The translations under genes were made by a program, and so were the position numbers. DNA of 64,000 nucleotides from Nectonema munidae (taxonomy: Eukaryota > Nematomorpha > Nectonematoida > Nectonematidae): contig JAUIRK010000800.1 of NCBI GenBank assembly GCA_030549495.1, positions 83,131-147,130 of the forward strand, read 5' to 3'. Within the stretch, counting starts at the first letter, position 1, and the number at the start of each line of letters is the position of its first letter. Positions 1 through 11,659 of the stretch are shown piece by piece. The notes beneath the pieces are model-generated. The model searched no databases. It was not told the DNA's origin and saw only the letters and a list, made by a program, of their open reading frames with translations.

Positions 1-55
1 TATACAAATTCGTTATCCGCTGGTAGTCTGTATGTCGTTTCTCACCATACTTTAA
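1..55. other. flank of the piggyBac-like composite, ending in TTAA
   Basis: These bases lie outside the element that starts at 56. They match the reverse complement of about 23283-23337, including the string ATTCGTTATC and GCTGGTAGTCT. The match runs up to the TTAA at 52-55 and then stops. In the other locus the piggyBac terminus does not follow, so that locus approximates the unoccupied site. Confidence 0.6.
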
Positions 56-1545
56 CCATATTAGTGTAGAGGGGGGGTAAATTTTTTTACAAAAATTAAT
101 TGTAGAAAATTGGCTAAATCATATCCCTTCAAATTTTGTGAATTTTCCTAAAATCGCTAGCTGCATCTTTTGAAACCATTTTCATGGTAGTTGAATGACC
201 CTTTCATGTCCAAAACTGTCAATCAAAAATTAAAATTTTTCAGCAAAATTTTGGCATTATCTGTACTTAACCTTATAACTTAGGATCTATATTATATAAT
301 ACCCTGAAAATTTATAATTATATACAGTTTGGAACACATAAAACTTTATATATTTATTTTTTTCGATAATCATGGCTACTTTTTAGGAAATGTCAATCAA
401 AATTTTGATTGATCAAAAATATATCTAATAAAATATACCTTCAAATTTTACCTAAAATATATGTTTTATACTAAATCGGTCATGCTGTTTTCATTTCTGG
501 ACTCATTTTTTACATTTAGGATTTGAAAACACCTATAAGTGTTAATCAAATTTGCGGTTTACTTCTAAAAATTGTCTCCAAAAACATTCATTGAATAAAT
601 ATATGTTTTTATACCAAATCAACCATGCTAGTTTCATCTATGGAGTCAATTTTTGCAGTTTGAATTTGAAAATACCTACAAGTATCAATCAAATTTGCGT
701 TTAGTTCTAAAATTTGTTTCCAAAAATATTGATTCAATTTTTACATGAAATATATGTTTTTATAGCAAATAGATCATGATTTCATTTCCGAACACAGCTT
801 TCGCATTTAGAGGTTTTACTGCTAGTGTCAATCAAATTTGCGGTTTATGTCTGAAAACTATATCCCAAAATATTCTCTCTAATTTTACATGAAATATATG
901 TTTTTATATCAATTCGACCATGATCATTTTTATTTCTGAAATCATTTTTTGCATTTAGAGGTTTTAAATGTCTGAAAGTATCAATCAAATCTTCGATTTA
1001 CGTCTAATGTCTACAGAAATATTTTTGAAATTTAAATAAAATATCTGTTTTTATGCCAAATGGAAGATGCTGGTTTCATTTTTGGACTCAGGTGTGGCAT
1101 TTATGGTTTTAAAATACCTGAAAGCTTCAATCAGATTTGCAGTTTACTTCTAGATACTGTCTTCAAAAATATTTTCAAAAAAATAAAATATCTGTTTTAT
1201 AATAAATCGACTATGCTTATTTTATTTCTGTACCGGATTTTGGATAATACGGTTAAAAAATATTACGAAGTGGCAATTGAATTAGTAATGTATGCCTGAA
1301 AATCAGTTCTGTAAAAAATTTTCAAAAAATGGCCGCATATTAGGTATATAGTAAAAATATACTTTTTTTATATATTTTGGCTTATAATACTTTCAACAAT
1401 CATCTTGAGTATGAAATAATTATTAAAAAAAACAAAACGTATTATAAAATCTTTTATAAAATTTGTAGGAGAGAAGGAACCAAGTTGAAAACTAATTGGA
1501 AAAAGAACATGAGATTTTGACTGTGAAAAAGAAGTTCTTTTACAA
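56..1545 (+). repeat. left inverted arm, about five satellite-like units
   Basis: The outer part (56-430) is an inverted match to 8440-8813, for example AACCTTATAACTTAGGATCT at 270-289 against its complement near 8585-8605. From about 430 to 1300 the arm consists of roughly 145-bp units, each with an ATATATGTTTTTATA-like block, a TTTCATTTCTGGACTCA-like block and AATCAAATTTGCGGTTTA. Marker blocks occur near 545, 690, 835, 985 and 1135. Compared with the right arm it lacks a segment of about 110 bp near 1510. The 79-residue open frame at 1060-1299 is only the translation of one unit and has a mirror copy in the other arm. Confidence 0.8.
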
Positions 1546-1730
1546 ATGAAAAATATTTAAATATATAGCTTATCATCTAGGATTACAAGGAACATTTAGC
1601 TAAGATGAGTAGGAAATCTGAAAATTTAGAATAGGTCAGATTTATCAAAAATGGCACAGATGCCAATATGTGAGAATTTAGTCACTATCAAGATATTTTT
1701 AATATAAATTGCTTTTACCGCTTATTTCAA

Positions 1731-3060
1731 ACTATGAAAAAATTGGTATCGATGAGGAATCGAATCCAGAGGCTTCAGTGCTGAGTCCATTATCTCAACC
1801 AACCTGACATGCCACCCATAGAGTATGCTGTAGTGTAGGGGATACGTCAAATTAGTTTTTAAAAAACTTAAGTTATGCTGTAAATTTTTTTAGTTTTTGT
1901 TGAAACTCTATAATTTTTTTTAATAGACTTTTTTTCCTTAAAATTATTATAAAAGGCAAATCATTGCAAAATGTTAGAAGTTATTTTACTTTTGTAGATT
2001 TTTGTAGCTTGCACCAATTTAGCTTTTAAACTATTTTTGATTGATGCTGAGAAAAATGAAGTAATGCAATCTTAATTTATTGTTTGATTTGTTTGCACAA
2101 TTTTATCTTTATTGTATACCCTTTTTTGAGAGTCTAACTAACTTACACTTATTCTTATACACTAAAAAGAATGAAAAAATTTTAATACCAAGTTTTCTAA
2201 CTTTAGTTCTGTTTAATATTTTTGATAGAAACTACTTCAGAAAAGTTATGTAATTTGGATGTTTTTTTATTTATTTTTTCAATAAAACATTTTTCATTTT
2301 TTAGGAAGAATAAATGGAACAACTAAAAAAATTAATTAATGATTTTTTTCATTCAATAAAATTTCCAATTTTTTTTATTGTTAATTCACATCTTTATCTC
2401 TTTTCTACACATAATCTGGGGATGGTGCGCATCTATTTGAAGTGAGAAAGAAGAAGCTATAATAAGTACTCATTCATTGTTGACGTTAAGCTTAATAGGG
2501 CGGGGGTCAAGTTTACATTAAGCTTAATTAAGAATGAAATAGAATAGACAAGAGAGGAGTAGGAATTCAGAAAAATTTGTTGTCTTTTTTGGAAGACGCT
2601 TGAAAGTCCGCCCCCTCCAATAATTTCAAGGATGTGAGCCCCTGAATCAATCACATTTTTTTCATATAAACATCGCAGGGTGTCTAGTAGACTCTTCCTT
2701 CAGACTACATTCACTCATATAAAACCCTCCAACATTCAGTTATTTTCTCTATCAATCAAATATCCTTTCATCAATTCCTGTAGTGTGCCTGATAAACTAT
2801 TTCATTTTCAAATGAAAAGCCTATTCGCCCCCCTCCAATTTTGGATTTTTTAACTGGTGTATATGCGATATGCAAATTTAATTAAAATATTTTCACTGGA
2901 AGTATAGTATTTAAATTTCACCAATTTTGTAAAAAAATATAATGTAGTCTTATAAATGTAGGTATGAGCTGAACACACTCTATTTTAAAGGATTCCTTGA
3001 ATATTTGGTCTGTAGTGTTCCAACCCAGTAATTTGGAAAATTGCAAAAAAAATTCAGACA
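1731..3060 (-). mobile_element. hAT-family element fragment, second copy of the 47.1 kb element
   Basis: Read on the minus strand, 1740-2130 matches 48140-48450 and 2640-3050 matches 47150-47330 plus 47885-48125. It includes the same SINE-like head (about 1739-1818, with GAATCGAATCC on the plus strand as the B-box complement). It lacks the 550-bp insertion present at 47334-47883, so it preserves the empty site near 2855-2870. Around 2600-2643 a sequence like GGATGTGAGCCCCTG resembles the terminus of the 47.1 kb element and may be a second nested end. It is truncated at both ends. Confidence 0.65.
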
Positions 3061-3604
3061 TCACCCGACCCGACATTACACTTTTACTGACAGCTTGCAA
3101 GCCAATCACAACTGTGGATAACTGCAGCAATTTTATCAATTCTAATGACCTTGGTCGTAATTATGGTCGTATTACAATATATTTTAGATGAACAAGAGAA
3201 CGAAATCGGTGCCGGGTCAAAAGGCCCGAAAATAATAATTTGGGCGTTACTATTTTTTGAAGTTTATTCTTTTGGACAGTTTTCAAAACCGTCGATTTGA
3301 TACGAAATGATAGTGATCAATTTAACTTGAAAGATAAAAGTGATCATACAAAAATACATTATTTCTTTGGTTTGATAAAACAATTAAACTATCAAATTAA
3401 CACTTTCAGTCCGAGAAATTTTTTTCGTATTTTTTATCTTCATATATTGCATGTTCTTAAAATTGTTTTGAAAACTTTTTTTTTTCTTTTTAATGTTTTA
3501 GTCAAGAATACGAATCGTGACATATTTGACACTGTCGGACTGAAGGGTAATAAAAAGTAAAGAGTTTTAATACAAAACTTTATTGACTGAAACAAAATCA
3601 AAGT
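3061..3604. other. interior of the composite, no gene recognised
   Basis: AT-rich sequence between the hAT fragment and the piggyBac pseudogene. An 87-codon open frame at 3297-3560 on the plus strand has no recognisable motif. It lies just downstream of the piggyBac cysteine-rich end on the opposite strand, so it probably contains the 3' untranslated part of that element. Confidence 0.4.
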
Positions 3605-4482
3605 TCATGGAATTGCTTGAAACAGTTTCTTTTTGTGGAAAAACATAGAAAAATAGAGCAAGTCATACATCTAAACGAGATCTTTGACTCCTGTATTTTG
3701 GAACTACATAGCTTGCATCTTCTTCTTTTTTCAACGGCTTCAAGTAAATGTAATGGCGTAGTTGTAATAACGTGTGATGTGCTCGAACTCTCTGGAATCT
3801 TTCTTTTTCTTCAGCAAAAATCAGATGTTAATACGTTAATAATCTCCATTCAAAATTCAACAGAAGATAGACCAGTTTGATTTTTGTTTGAGAACGAGTT
3901 TTCAAATTTCTTTTATAGATAAAATGTATGAATTATTGATTCCAATTTCTAATAACTCAAAAAAATTTTTGTGATAATATTTTCTCTTTGATCTTTCTTA
4001 TTCCTCCTTTCTATAAACTTGGTTTCTTTTTGTCTGGTAAAAAAAATTTGGGCATAACTTTACGATTCTTTCTCACTGTTCCACAGGCATAAATTTTATT
4101 ATTTCCAAAGTCCCTAAACAAATTAGGTGAAGATAAAAAGTTTTCCATGTATAGCTCTGCTCCAGATCCTTTCAAGTTTTTGGTCAATTTTTTACTACCC
4201 TTTGACCAAGCGTTATCTAACTTTATGAATTCTATAATGTTTTGGATCTGTAGGAAGACACTTACTATTGTCATTGTAATGTAGAACAGAACGTAAAAAA
4301 ATGAAACAATCGCGAGTCATTAGATTGGCGATGAAAGTTACTCCCAAAATGGAACACGTACTGCAATAATCCCTCAACCTTGCCAGTTTATGTACGCCCA
4401 TACACAAGTGTATACCTATAAAACAAAAATGAGAATACACGTGAGTACAATTAATCAAAAAAGATTGTCCGACCTCCACCAC
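3605..4482 (-). pseudogene. piggyBac transposase pseudogene, catalytic core deleted
   Basis: Three pieces in different frames line up in order on the minus strand. At 4482-4213 there is an N-central segment with GVHKLARLRDYCST and FIANLMTRDCFIFL, typical of piggyBac transposases. At 4274-4011 follows ENFLSSPNLF and NKIYACGTVRKNRK, the segment after the last catalytic Asp. At about 3720-3610 a cysteine-rich end reads CKLCSS...FRCMTC...C, matching the C-terminal zinc-binding domain of the family. The sequence jumps from the first piece to the second, so the block containing the central catalytic Asp residues is missing. Several frameshifts and stops are present. It sits in the middle of the 8.76 kb composite. 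Confidence 0.85.
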
Positions 4483-5020
4483 TAGGCCAAATATTGTCGA
4501 AATAATTAAATGAAAAATTATTTTATTGATTGAGCTGAAATATATATAAGTTAATGTACTGTCAAATTGACTAAATATATAACCATGTTAGCACATTGAA
4601 ATTTAGTGTTAAAAAAATCAAATTTAAACAGTAACCGCAAATAAATTCTAGTGATTTGCTGTGTCTGGATAAGTTTATTTAAAAATAATGAGAAAAAGTG
4701 TTTGACAAAAATAAATAGAAAACAACATATTTGGGTAGTGATAAAATGAGCTGGAAAAGTATACTCAATTACGAAGCAATAAAAAAAGATAATAAAATGA
4801 AACTTAACTTACTTAGAGATCTTGAATTTTTTAATTAGAAAAAAACTAAAATTTTGCTATAATATCTATAAAAAAATTTATATTAAGAAGGGGTCAAAAT
4901 TTTAATTTTTTGCCTTCATTTCTATTATATCGATGGTAAGAATCAATGTCTACACGAAAAAATAATTTTTAGTTCAAAAAAAAAATAAAATAAAAAATTG
5001 ACATTTGGAATTTTAAAGTT

Positions 5021-5190
5021 AATTTTTAAAAATTTACCAAAACTATATAAAGGAAAAAAAAGATAAAAAAAAATTATAAAAGTAGATACTTTTCATATGT
5101 AATTCATATGGTAATTTTTAAAAATTTACCTAAACTATATAAAGGAAAAAAAAAAGATAAAAAAAACTATAAAAGTAGATACTTTTGATA
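5021..5190. repeat. tandem duplication, period about 92 bp
   Basis: AATTTTTAAAAATTTACC, then ACTATATAAAGGAAAAAA, AGATAAAAAAA and AAAGTAGATACTTTT, appears at about 5022-5093 and again at 5113-5186. The copies differ by a few bases. The second copy ends at the target duplication of the SINE. Confidence 0.8.
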
Positions 5191-5200
5191 TGAAATATAT

Positions 5201-5383
5201 TGGTCCGTTGGTTGGCGATATCAAAACACGTTTAGCCGTAAGACTATATGATCGCATTATGCTTAAGATGGTTAATCACAGTTTTTGTGAATTTGTTTTT
5301 AAGAGTTGGGAGCCTTGGGGATCAAACTTCTGACCTTCAACTTTTAAGCTGAGAGGTACACACTAACAACCATTGAGGCTCTC
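5201..5383 (-). mobile_element. tRNA-derived SINE (family B), minus orientation
   Basis: It is flanked by perfect 13-bp direct repeats, ATATGAAATATAT, at 5188-5200 and 5384-5396. On the minus strand the right end reads like a tRNA: GAGCCTCAATGGTTGTTAG (acceptor stem and A box), then a diverged B box, GTTTGATCCCC, and GGCTCCC closing the stem. Two sister copies lie at 10197-10367 and 56453-56618. Confidence 0.85.
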
Positions 5384-6159
5384 ATATGAAATATATAGGC
5401 ATAGATGTATAAATAGTTATGTTTAAAAAACATTAAAATTTTCACAATATATTACAATTTGATTATAAAGAATTACCTTTGTGGCCAATTTTAGTAATAT
5501 TTGAAATTTGTTAAATCAAGTACGACTTAGCTCAAAAAATATAACAAAAAATCAATTTTAATTTCATAGATATTTTTAAAAAATGGAAAAAAATTATTTT
5601 TTTATATAAAAAGTCCTCATCATTATTATTTAATTTAATCTAAAAAAAGAATAAGTAGACTGGTAAGAATAATTTGATAAATAGTTTAGCTAAGGCAGAC
5701 AAGTGCTTATATCAAAAATAGACAGTATATTAAAAAAATGCTCTTACCTATTTATTATTTATTTTGAAATGATATATAAAAGATTTGAAAACTCAAAAAT
5801 GATATAATAAAAATGTGATGTATAAAGCACAGCAATGTAATAACGCACATCTGTTTACTTAGTGAATCATTTACTTCTACATAGTCAATACAGACTAGCA
5901 AAACAACACACCATTAATTTTGTAATACTCAAATTATCAAAATTTCTCGTAGCAAAAAAAACACTCCTCAAAATCAAGATAAATGTAGCGTGTGTGTGCG
6001 TCGTTTGAAGCATTAATTTTAATTAATATTTTAGTAGTCACTTTATTCTTATTTACAAATTATTACAATTCTGAGGCAAGTTTTCCCTCTTTTTCACATT
6101 AGGAAAATTTTTTTACCCAGTCCAAATGCGGTTGATTTCAAAGTTCAAGCGGAAAAGTA

Positions 6160-8813
6160 AAAGAGGAACTTTTTTCACAGTCAAAATCTTTTTGAAGCAT
6201 CTATTATATAATTAAACCACTTCCTAGTTCATTAGAAAATGGTAGATCTTTATATATTTTATCTTCCATTTAGTCAAGATACATATTTTTTTTTAATTAT
6301 TTGTTTTGATCTCATGTTCTCTTTTCAATTAGTTTTCAACTTCGTTCCTTCTCTCATACAAATTTTCAAAAGATTTTATAATACGTTTTGTTACTCAAGA
6401 TGATTCTAGAAAGTATTATAAGCCAAAATATACAAAAAAAGTATATTTTCACTATATATCTAATATGCAGCCATTTTTTGAAAATTTTTTAAAGAACTGA
6501 TTTTCAGGCATACATTACTAATTCAATTGCCACTTCAAGATATTTTTTAACCGTATTATCCAAAATCCAGTACAGAAATAAAATAAGCATAGTCGATTTG
6601 GTATAAAACAGATATTTTATTTTTTTGAAAATATTTTTGAAGACAGTATCTAGAAGTAAATCGCAAATCTGATTGAAGCTTTCAGATATTTTAAAACCAT
6701 AAATGACAAAACTGAGTCCAAAAATGAAACCAGCATCTTCCATTTGGCATAAAAACAGATAGTTTATTTAAATTTCAAAAATATTTCTGTAGACATTAGA
6801 CGTAAATCGAAGATTTGATTGATAATTTCAGACATTTAAAACCTCTAAATGCAAAAAATGATTTCAGAAATAAAAATGATCAAGTTCGAATTGGTATAAA
6901 AACACATATTTCATGTAAAATTAGAGAGAATATTTTGGGATATAGTTTTACGACATAATCCCCAAATTTGATTGATACTAGCAGTAAAACCTCTAAATGC
7001 AAAAACTGTGTTCAGAAATGAAATCATCATGATCTATTTGCTATAAAAACATATATTTCACGTAAAATTTGAATCAATATTTTTGAAAACTAATTTTAGA
7101 ACTAAACGCAAATTTGATTGATATGAATAAGTATTTTCAAATTCAAACTGCAAAAATTGAGTCCATAAATGAAACTAGCATGGTTGATTTGATATAAAAA
7201 CATATATTTAATTGTAAAATTTGAATGAATGTTTTGGGAGACAAATTTTAGAAGTAAACCGCTAATTTGATTAACACTTATAAGTGTTTTCACATTCTAA
7301 ATGTAAAAAAATGAGTTCAGAAATGAAAACAACATGATTGATTTGGTATAGAAACATATATTTCATGTAAAATTGAGAGAATATTTTTGGAGATAGATTT
7401 TAGAAGTAAACCGCAAATTTGATTGACATTGACAGATATTTTAAAACCTCTAAATGTGAAAAATGAGTTCAGAAATGAAAACAGCATTGTTGATTTGGTA
7501 TAAAAACATATATTTCATTGTAAAATTTGAATGAATGTATTTGGAGACAATTTTTAGAAGTAAACCGCAAATTTAATTAACACTTATAGGTATTTTCACA
7601 TCCTAAACGTAAAAAATGAGTCCAGAAATGAAACCAGCATGGCTGATTTAGTATAACAGATATATTTCATTGTAAAATTTGAATGAATGTTTTTGGAGAT
7701 AATTTTTAGAAGTAAACCGCAAATTTGATTAACACTTATAGGTATTTTCAGATCTTAAACGTAAAAAATGAGTCCAGAAATGAAACCAGCATGGCCGATT
7801 TAGTATAACACATATATTTCATTGTAAAATTTGAATGAATGTTTTTGGAGATACTTTTTAGAAGTAAACCGCAAATTTGATTAACACTTATTGGTATTTC
7901 CAGATCCTAAACGTAAAAAATTAGCCCAGAAATGAAATCAGCATGGCCGATTTAGTATAACACATATATTTTATGTAAAATGTGAAGGAATGTTTTTGGA
8001 GACAATTTTCAGAAGTAAACCGCAAATTTGATTAACACTTATAGGTATTTTCAGATCCTAAACGTAAAAAATGAAACCAGCATGGCCGATTTAGTATAAC
8101 ACATATATTTCATTGTAAAATTTGAATGAATGTTTTTGGAGATAATTTTAGAAGTAAACCGCAAATTTGATTAACACTTATAGGCATTTCCAGATCTTAA
8201 ACGTAAAAAATTAGTCCAGAAATGAAACCAGCATGGCCGATTTAGTATAACACGTATATTTAATGTAAAATGTGAAGGAATGTTTTTGGAGACAATTTTC
8301 AGAAGTAAACCGCAAATTTGATTAATACTTATAGGTATTTTCAAATCCTAAATGTAAAAAATGAGTCCAGAAATGAAAACAGCATGACTGATTTAGTATA
8401 AAAACATATATTTTATGTAAAATTTGAAAGTATATTTTATTACGTATATTTTTGATCAATCAAAATTTTGATTGACATTTTCTAAAAAGTAGCCATGATT
8501 ATTGAAAAAATTAAATATATAAAGTGTTATGCGTTCCAAACTGTATATAATTATAAATTTTCAGGGTATTATATAATATAGATCCTAAGTTATAAGGTTA
8601 AGTACAGATAATTTCAACATTTTGCTGAAAAATTTTAATTTTTCATTTTGATTTACAGTTTTGGACATGAAAGGGTCATTCAACTATCATGAAAATTGTT
8701 TCAAAAGATGCAGCTAACAATTTTAGGAAAAGTCACAAAATTTAAAAGGATATGATTCAGCCAATTTTCTACAATTAATTTTTTAGTGAAGGGTTTTACC
8801 AGCACTAATAGGG
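6160..8813 (-). repeat. right inverted arm, about twelve satellite-like units
   Basis: This is the inverted counterpart of 56-1545, expanded to about 2.65 kb. The block AGAAGTAAACCGCAAATTTG recurs near 7404, 7556, 7709, 7860, 8011, 8153 and 8301, with more diverged versions near 6655, 6790, 6950, 7100 and 7250. Spacing is 140-155 bp. The units between 7500 and 8350 look more alike to each other than to the left-arm units, which suggests recent local amplification. The part 6160-6480 also matches 22440-22760. Confidence 0.8.
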
Positions 8814-8817
8814 TTAA

Positions 8818-9954
8818 AATGGCGTTTTTTTCTTTTTACCTTCTTTCTTCTCTATCCCTTTTAATCCAACTACTACAAAATTTGAATCACTGAATCTACT
8901 CCAAGCAATATCCTTATATTTAGCTTTCAATACTTCTCATTCAAGTTTTTTTAAGTTTACCTTGATTTCCTATTTCTGGTTATTAATATATTTTTTTAAA
9001 TTTAGAATTTCCCTTTTCTAATTATATTCAATTGTTACTTTATTTTACATAGATCGTAGGTAAGTTTTTTTAATTCATTTATTTTGTATGATCCTATTTT
9101 AACTTTATGTAATTAATAGATTTTTTGTAATCTTAGTCTTTTGTATTTCATTGTAATTTTCTTTTACATACATTCTTTTATTAGATTATCTTAATTAAAG
9201 AACTATTTAAACTCAGTAAAGTTGTTTTTATGATCAGAGAGACTTTGAATAAAAAATTTCATGAAATAAAAATATATCATATGCATAGTGAGTTTTGGAA
9301 GCGAAATATATATTTTTTATTTAGAATTTTGGTTTTCTAATTATATTCAATTGTTGCTTTATTTTACATGGATCGTAGGTAAGTTTTTTTGATTCATTTA
9401 TTTTGTATGAGTCTTCAGCTTTATGCCATTAATAGATTTTTTGTAATCTTAGTCTTTTGATTTTCTAACCATATTTCATTGTAATTTTCTTTTACATACA
9501 TTCTTTTATTAGATTAAAAAAGAATATTTAAACTCATGAATTAATGTATTTGTAGTTATAACGAGCAGAAGGACTATGAATAAAACATTTTGATGTTAAT
9601 CTTTACAAATTTTTTTTAATATTCCCGTATATACTCTCTTTATTATCAAGAATTTTTTTTTCAAATCTTAAAACTAAGTCTACATATGTTTATATAAATT
9701 TTCGCAACCACAGTGTGTTGCAAATAAAAGTAAATCAGGTGCATATTTAGTTTTGGAAGCGTAAAAAAGCTTTAAAAGTTTAACCCAATAATTTATGATT
9801 TTCCTTCGTGAAATGTGGAATTTCAAGTTAATAGAAATAAATCAATATCAAAATTTATCATTGGTTAACTAGCCTGTCGAAATTTTTTTTGCAATTTTAT
9901 CATTTAGAATGTATTACCTTTCCCTTATATGTGTTTTTTAAGTAAAAACAAACT
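8818..9954. other. AT-rich spacer with a two-copy duplication
   Basis: About 200 bp starting near 9000 (TTCTAATTATATTCAATTGT, ATCGTAGGTAAGTTTTTTT, ACATACATTCTTTTATTAGA) recurs near 9320, a period of about 320 bp. No coding region is recognised. This may be the interior of the piggyBac-like element whose 3' end is at 10139. Confidence 0.55.
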
Positions 9955-10139
9955 TTTCGCTAGACTAATTTTTTACAATTTTAGGATAAAGTTTCCACGA
10001 GTTTTATGTTTTTTCTGTTGGGTATGGGACGAAGAAGTGAAGCAGTGTTGTAAAGAATGCTCCAACAATTTTCATTTAAGATGTTGTATTTACGCTCCCC
10101 AGCACTTGAGCGGACAAATTTTGCCCAGCACTAATAGGG
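9955..10139 (+). pseudogene. 3' end of a piggyBac element: cysteine-rich transposase tail plus terminus
   Basis: The plus-strand frame gives a C-x2-C ... C-x2-C ... H-x2-C-C pattern (CFFCWVWDEEVKQCCKEC, then HLRCC). This fits the C-terminal zinc-binding tail of piggyBac transposases. The frame runs into the terminus GCACTTGAGCGGACAAATTT followed by CCCAGCACTAATAGGG and TTAA at 10140-10143. The rest of the transposase is not found upstream. The terminus matches those at 8813 and 24019. Confidence 0.7.
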
Positions 10140-10196
10140 TTAAAGAGAAAACAAATAGGATAATTCGCCATTTTGGTGTCTTGTAACTCATGGATT

Positions 10197-10367
10197 GGTT
10201 GGAGATATCAAAGCACTTTCAGCCGTAAGGCTATATACTCGAATTATGCTTAAGATGGTTAATCACAGTTTTTGTGAATTTGTTTTTAGAGTTGGGAGCC
10301 TTGTGGATCGAACCCCTGACCTTCAACTGATAAGCTGATAGGTACACCCTAACAACCATAGAGGATC
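10197..10367 (-). mobile_element. tRNA-derived SINE (family B), minus orientation
   Basis: Direct repeats AACTCATGGATT (10185-10196) and AACTAATGGATT (10368-10379) flank it. On the minus strand the head reads CATAGAGG-type stem, TGGTTGTTAGGGTG as A box and GGGGTTCGATCCAC as B box, closing with AAGGCTCCC. The body is nearly identical to 5201-5383 and 56453-56618, including TATCAAAGCACTTTCAGCCG. Confidence 0.85.
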
Positions 10368-10379
10368 AACTAATGGATT

Positions 10380-11659
10380 AGTAAACAGCCATTTTTTTAA
10401 TAGAAAAGTATATGAAAATTTGTAAGTTATGAAATAGTAAGAACGAGAATTTGATGATTGGTAAAAATAGACCGCAAACAGATTTGATTAATGGTTGGAA
10501 AGAGTCTGATCGATGCAATTTTTGTTACAAAACAATTAATAGAAAAAAACTATTGAAGGAAATTCATCAGTTTATTGTGGTTTTGTACCCAAAGAAGTAG
10601 CGTATTTATGCTTGCGCAAAAAAGAGGTATCCTAAAAATGGGTTAGGTTGGTTCAAGAAATCTACAAAGACTTAAACAAAATGAATTTCAGTTTCCTCTT
10701 TTATATATCTCTAGGAGATATCCCTATAATCCGTTCAGCTATAGAAGATTATTCTTGTCTTTGAATGCAAAACCTACAACTAAAAAAATATTTATTTGAT
10801 AAATTTACAAAATAGAAAAAGAAATATTAAAATCTAAAATACAAAAAAGACTTTAAATATTATATCTTAAAAACTAAGAATAAGAATAAAAGATTCAAAA
10901 AAATCCAAGTTGCTAGTTTGCATAGGGAAGCGTAATATCTTGAAAAAGTCACGACCATTATTTCTCTACTTATAGAAGAAGAATATTTTTCTTTTTGATG
11001 GAATAATAAAAACAAATTAGAGGATCTAATTTGAACTTGAGCATAGATTTTTTTCTCATAAATTCAGATATCAAAACTACTTCACAGTGAAAATTTCCTA
11101 TTTTTATCTGAGCTAATCTAATATACTTTAATGATTTAAAAAAGGAAGGGATAATAAAATTTCTTTAAAGTGAAGGTATAATTTTTAAATATAAATTTTC
11201 CTATAATTTTAAATTTATTTTCTTAATTGTTACTACAATGTACAATTTCAAAAAAAAGAGAGAACGATTCCAAAATTTAAATAAAACTTTTAATTTAGTT
11301 ATTTTTAAATTTAACACTTTTAAAATTTCCTTTCTCTCTGATATTAAAATTCATTTCAAGGCAACAGAAATGGTTCTCACAAGTTAATTTTTTTGCCTTT
11401 GAACCATCAGAATTCTAAATTTACACAAAATATTTTACTGCAAAGTATTTTGATAGAAAGAAAAGCTCGAATTTTATAAGTATGTTAAGTTTTGTCTTAA
11501 TAACTCTTGTAGTTTTTTAGTAATTTTCGTTTCTTTTTGCAGCTTATTTTAGACTAACCCCTTACAGGGCGAGGAAAAATTGACCCAAAAAATTAAAAAA
11601 AATTGAATTTATTTACTTTTTAAAGTTTCACTGAATTGAACAACTATGAACACTTTGGA
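10380..11659. other. intergenic, nothing recognised
   Basis: AT-rich sequence with short poly-A and poly-T runs. No ORF with a recognisable motif, no inverted repeat and no TE terminus was seen. Confidence 0.5.

Larger units (their letters stand above)
4483..6159. other. composite interior: AT-rich, one tandem duplication and one SINE
   Basis: No coding region is recognised. The stretch contains the two-copy tandem repeat at 5021-5190 and the SINE at 5201-5383, listed separately. The remainder is A/T-rich with many poly-A and poly-T runs. Confidence 0.5.
56..8813. mobile_element. piggyBac-like composite element with giant inverted arms
   Basis: The element is bounded by TTAA at 52-55 and 8814-8817. 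Its termini are CCATATTAGTGTAG on the left and, read inward from the right, CCCTATTAGTGCTGG. A terminus beginning CCC or CC and a TTAA target duplication are the signature of the piggyBac superfamily. Inside are two inverted arms (56-1545 and 6160-8813), a decayed piggyBac transposase on the minus strand (3605-4482), a hAT fragment (1731-3060) and a SINE (5201-5383). The arms are far longer than usual piggyBac terminal repeats. The transposase lacks its catalytic middle, so the copy cannot move on its own. The same terminus, CAGCACTAATAGGG or a close variant, recurs at 10139 and 24019, so this is a family. Confidence 0.8.

Noticed and set aside
1060-1299. 79-residue ORF with a close mirror ORF at 6504-6743
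   Set aside because: Both are translations of the same satellite unit in opposite arms; the similarity comes from DNA repetition, and there is no protein motif.
5201-5383. tRNA-like segments as real tRNA genes
   Set aside because: Repeated body, target duplications and mismatched stems show that these are SINEs. The same holds for 10197, 32518, 38199, 42131, 48388 and 56453.
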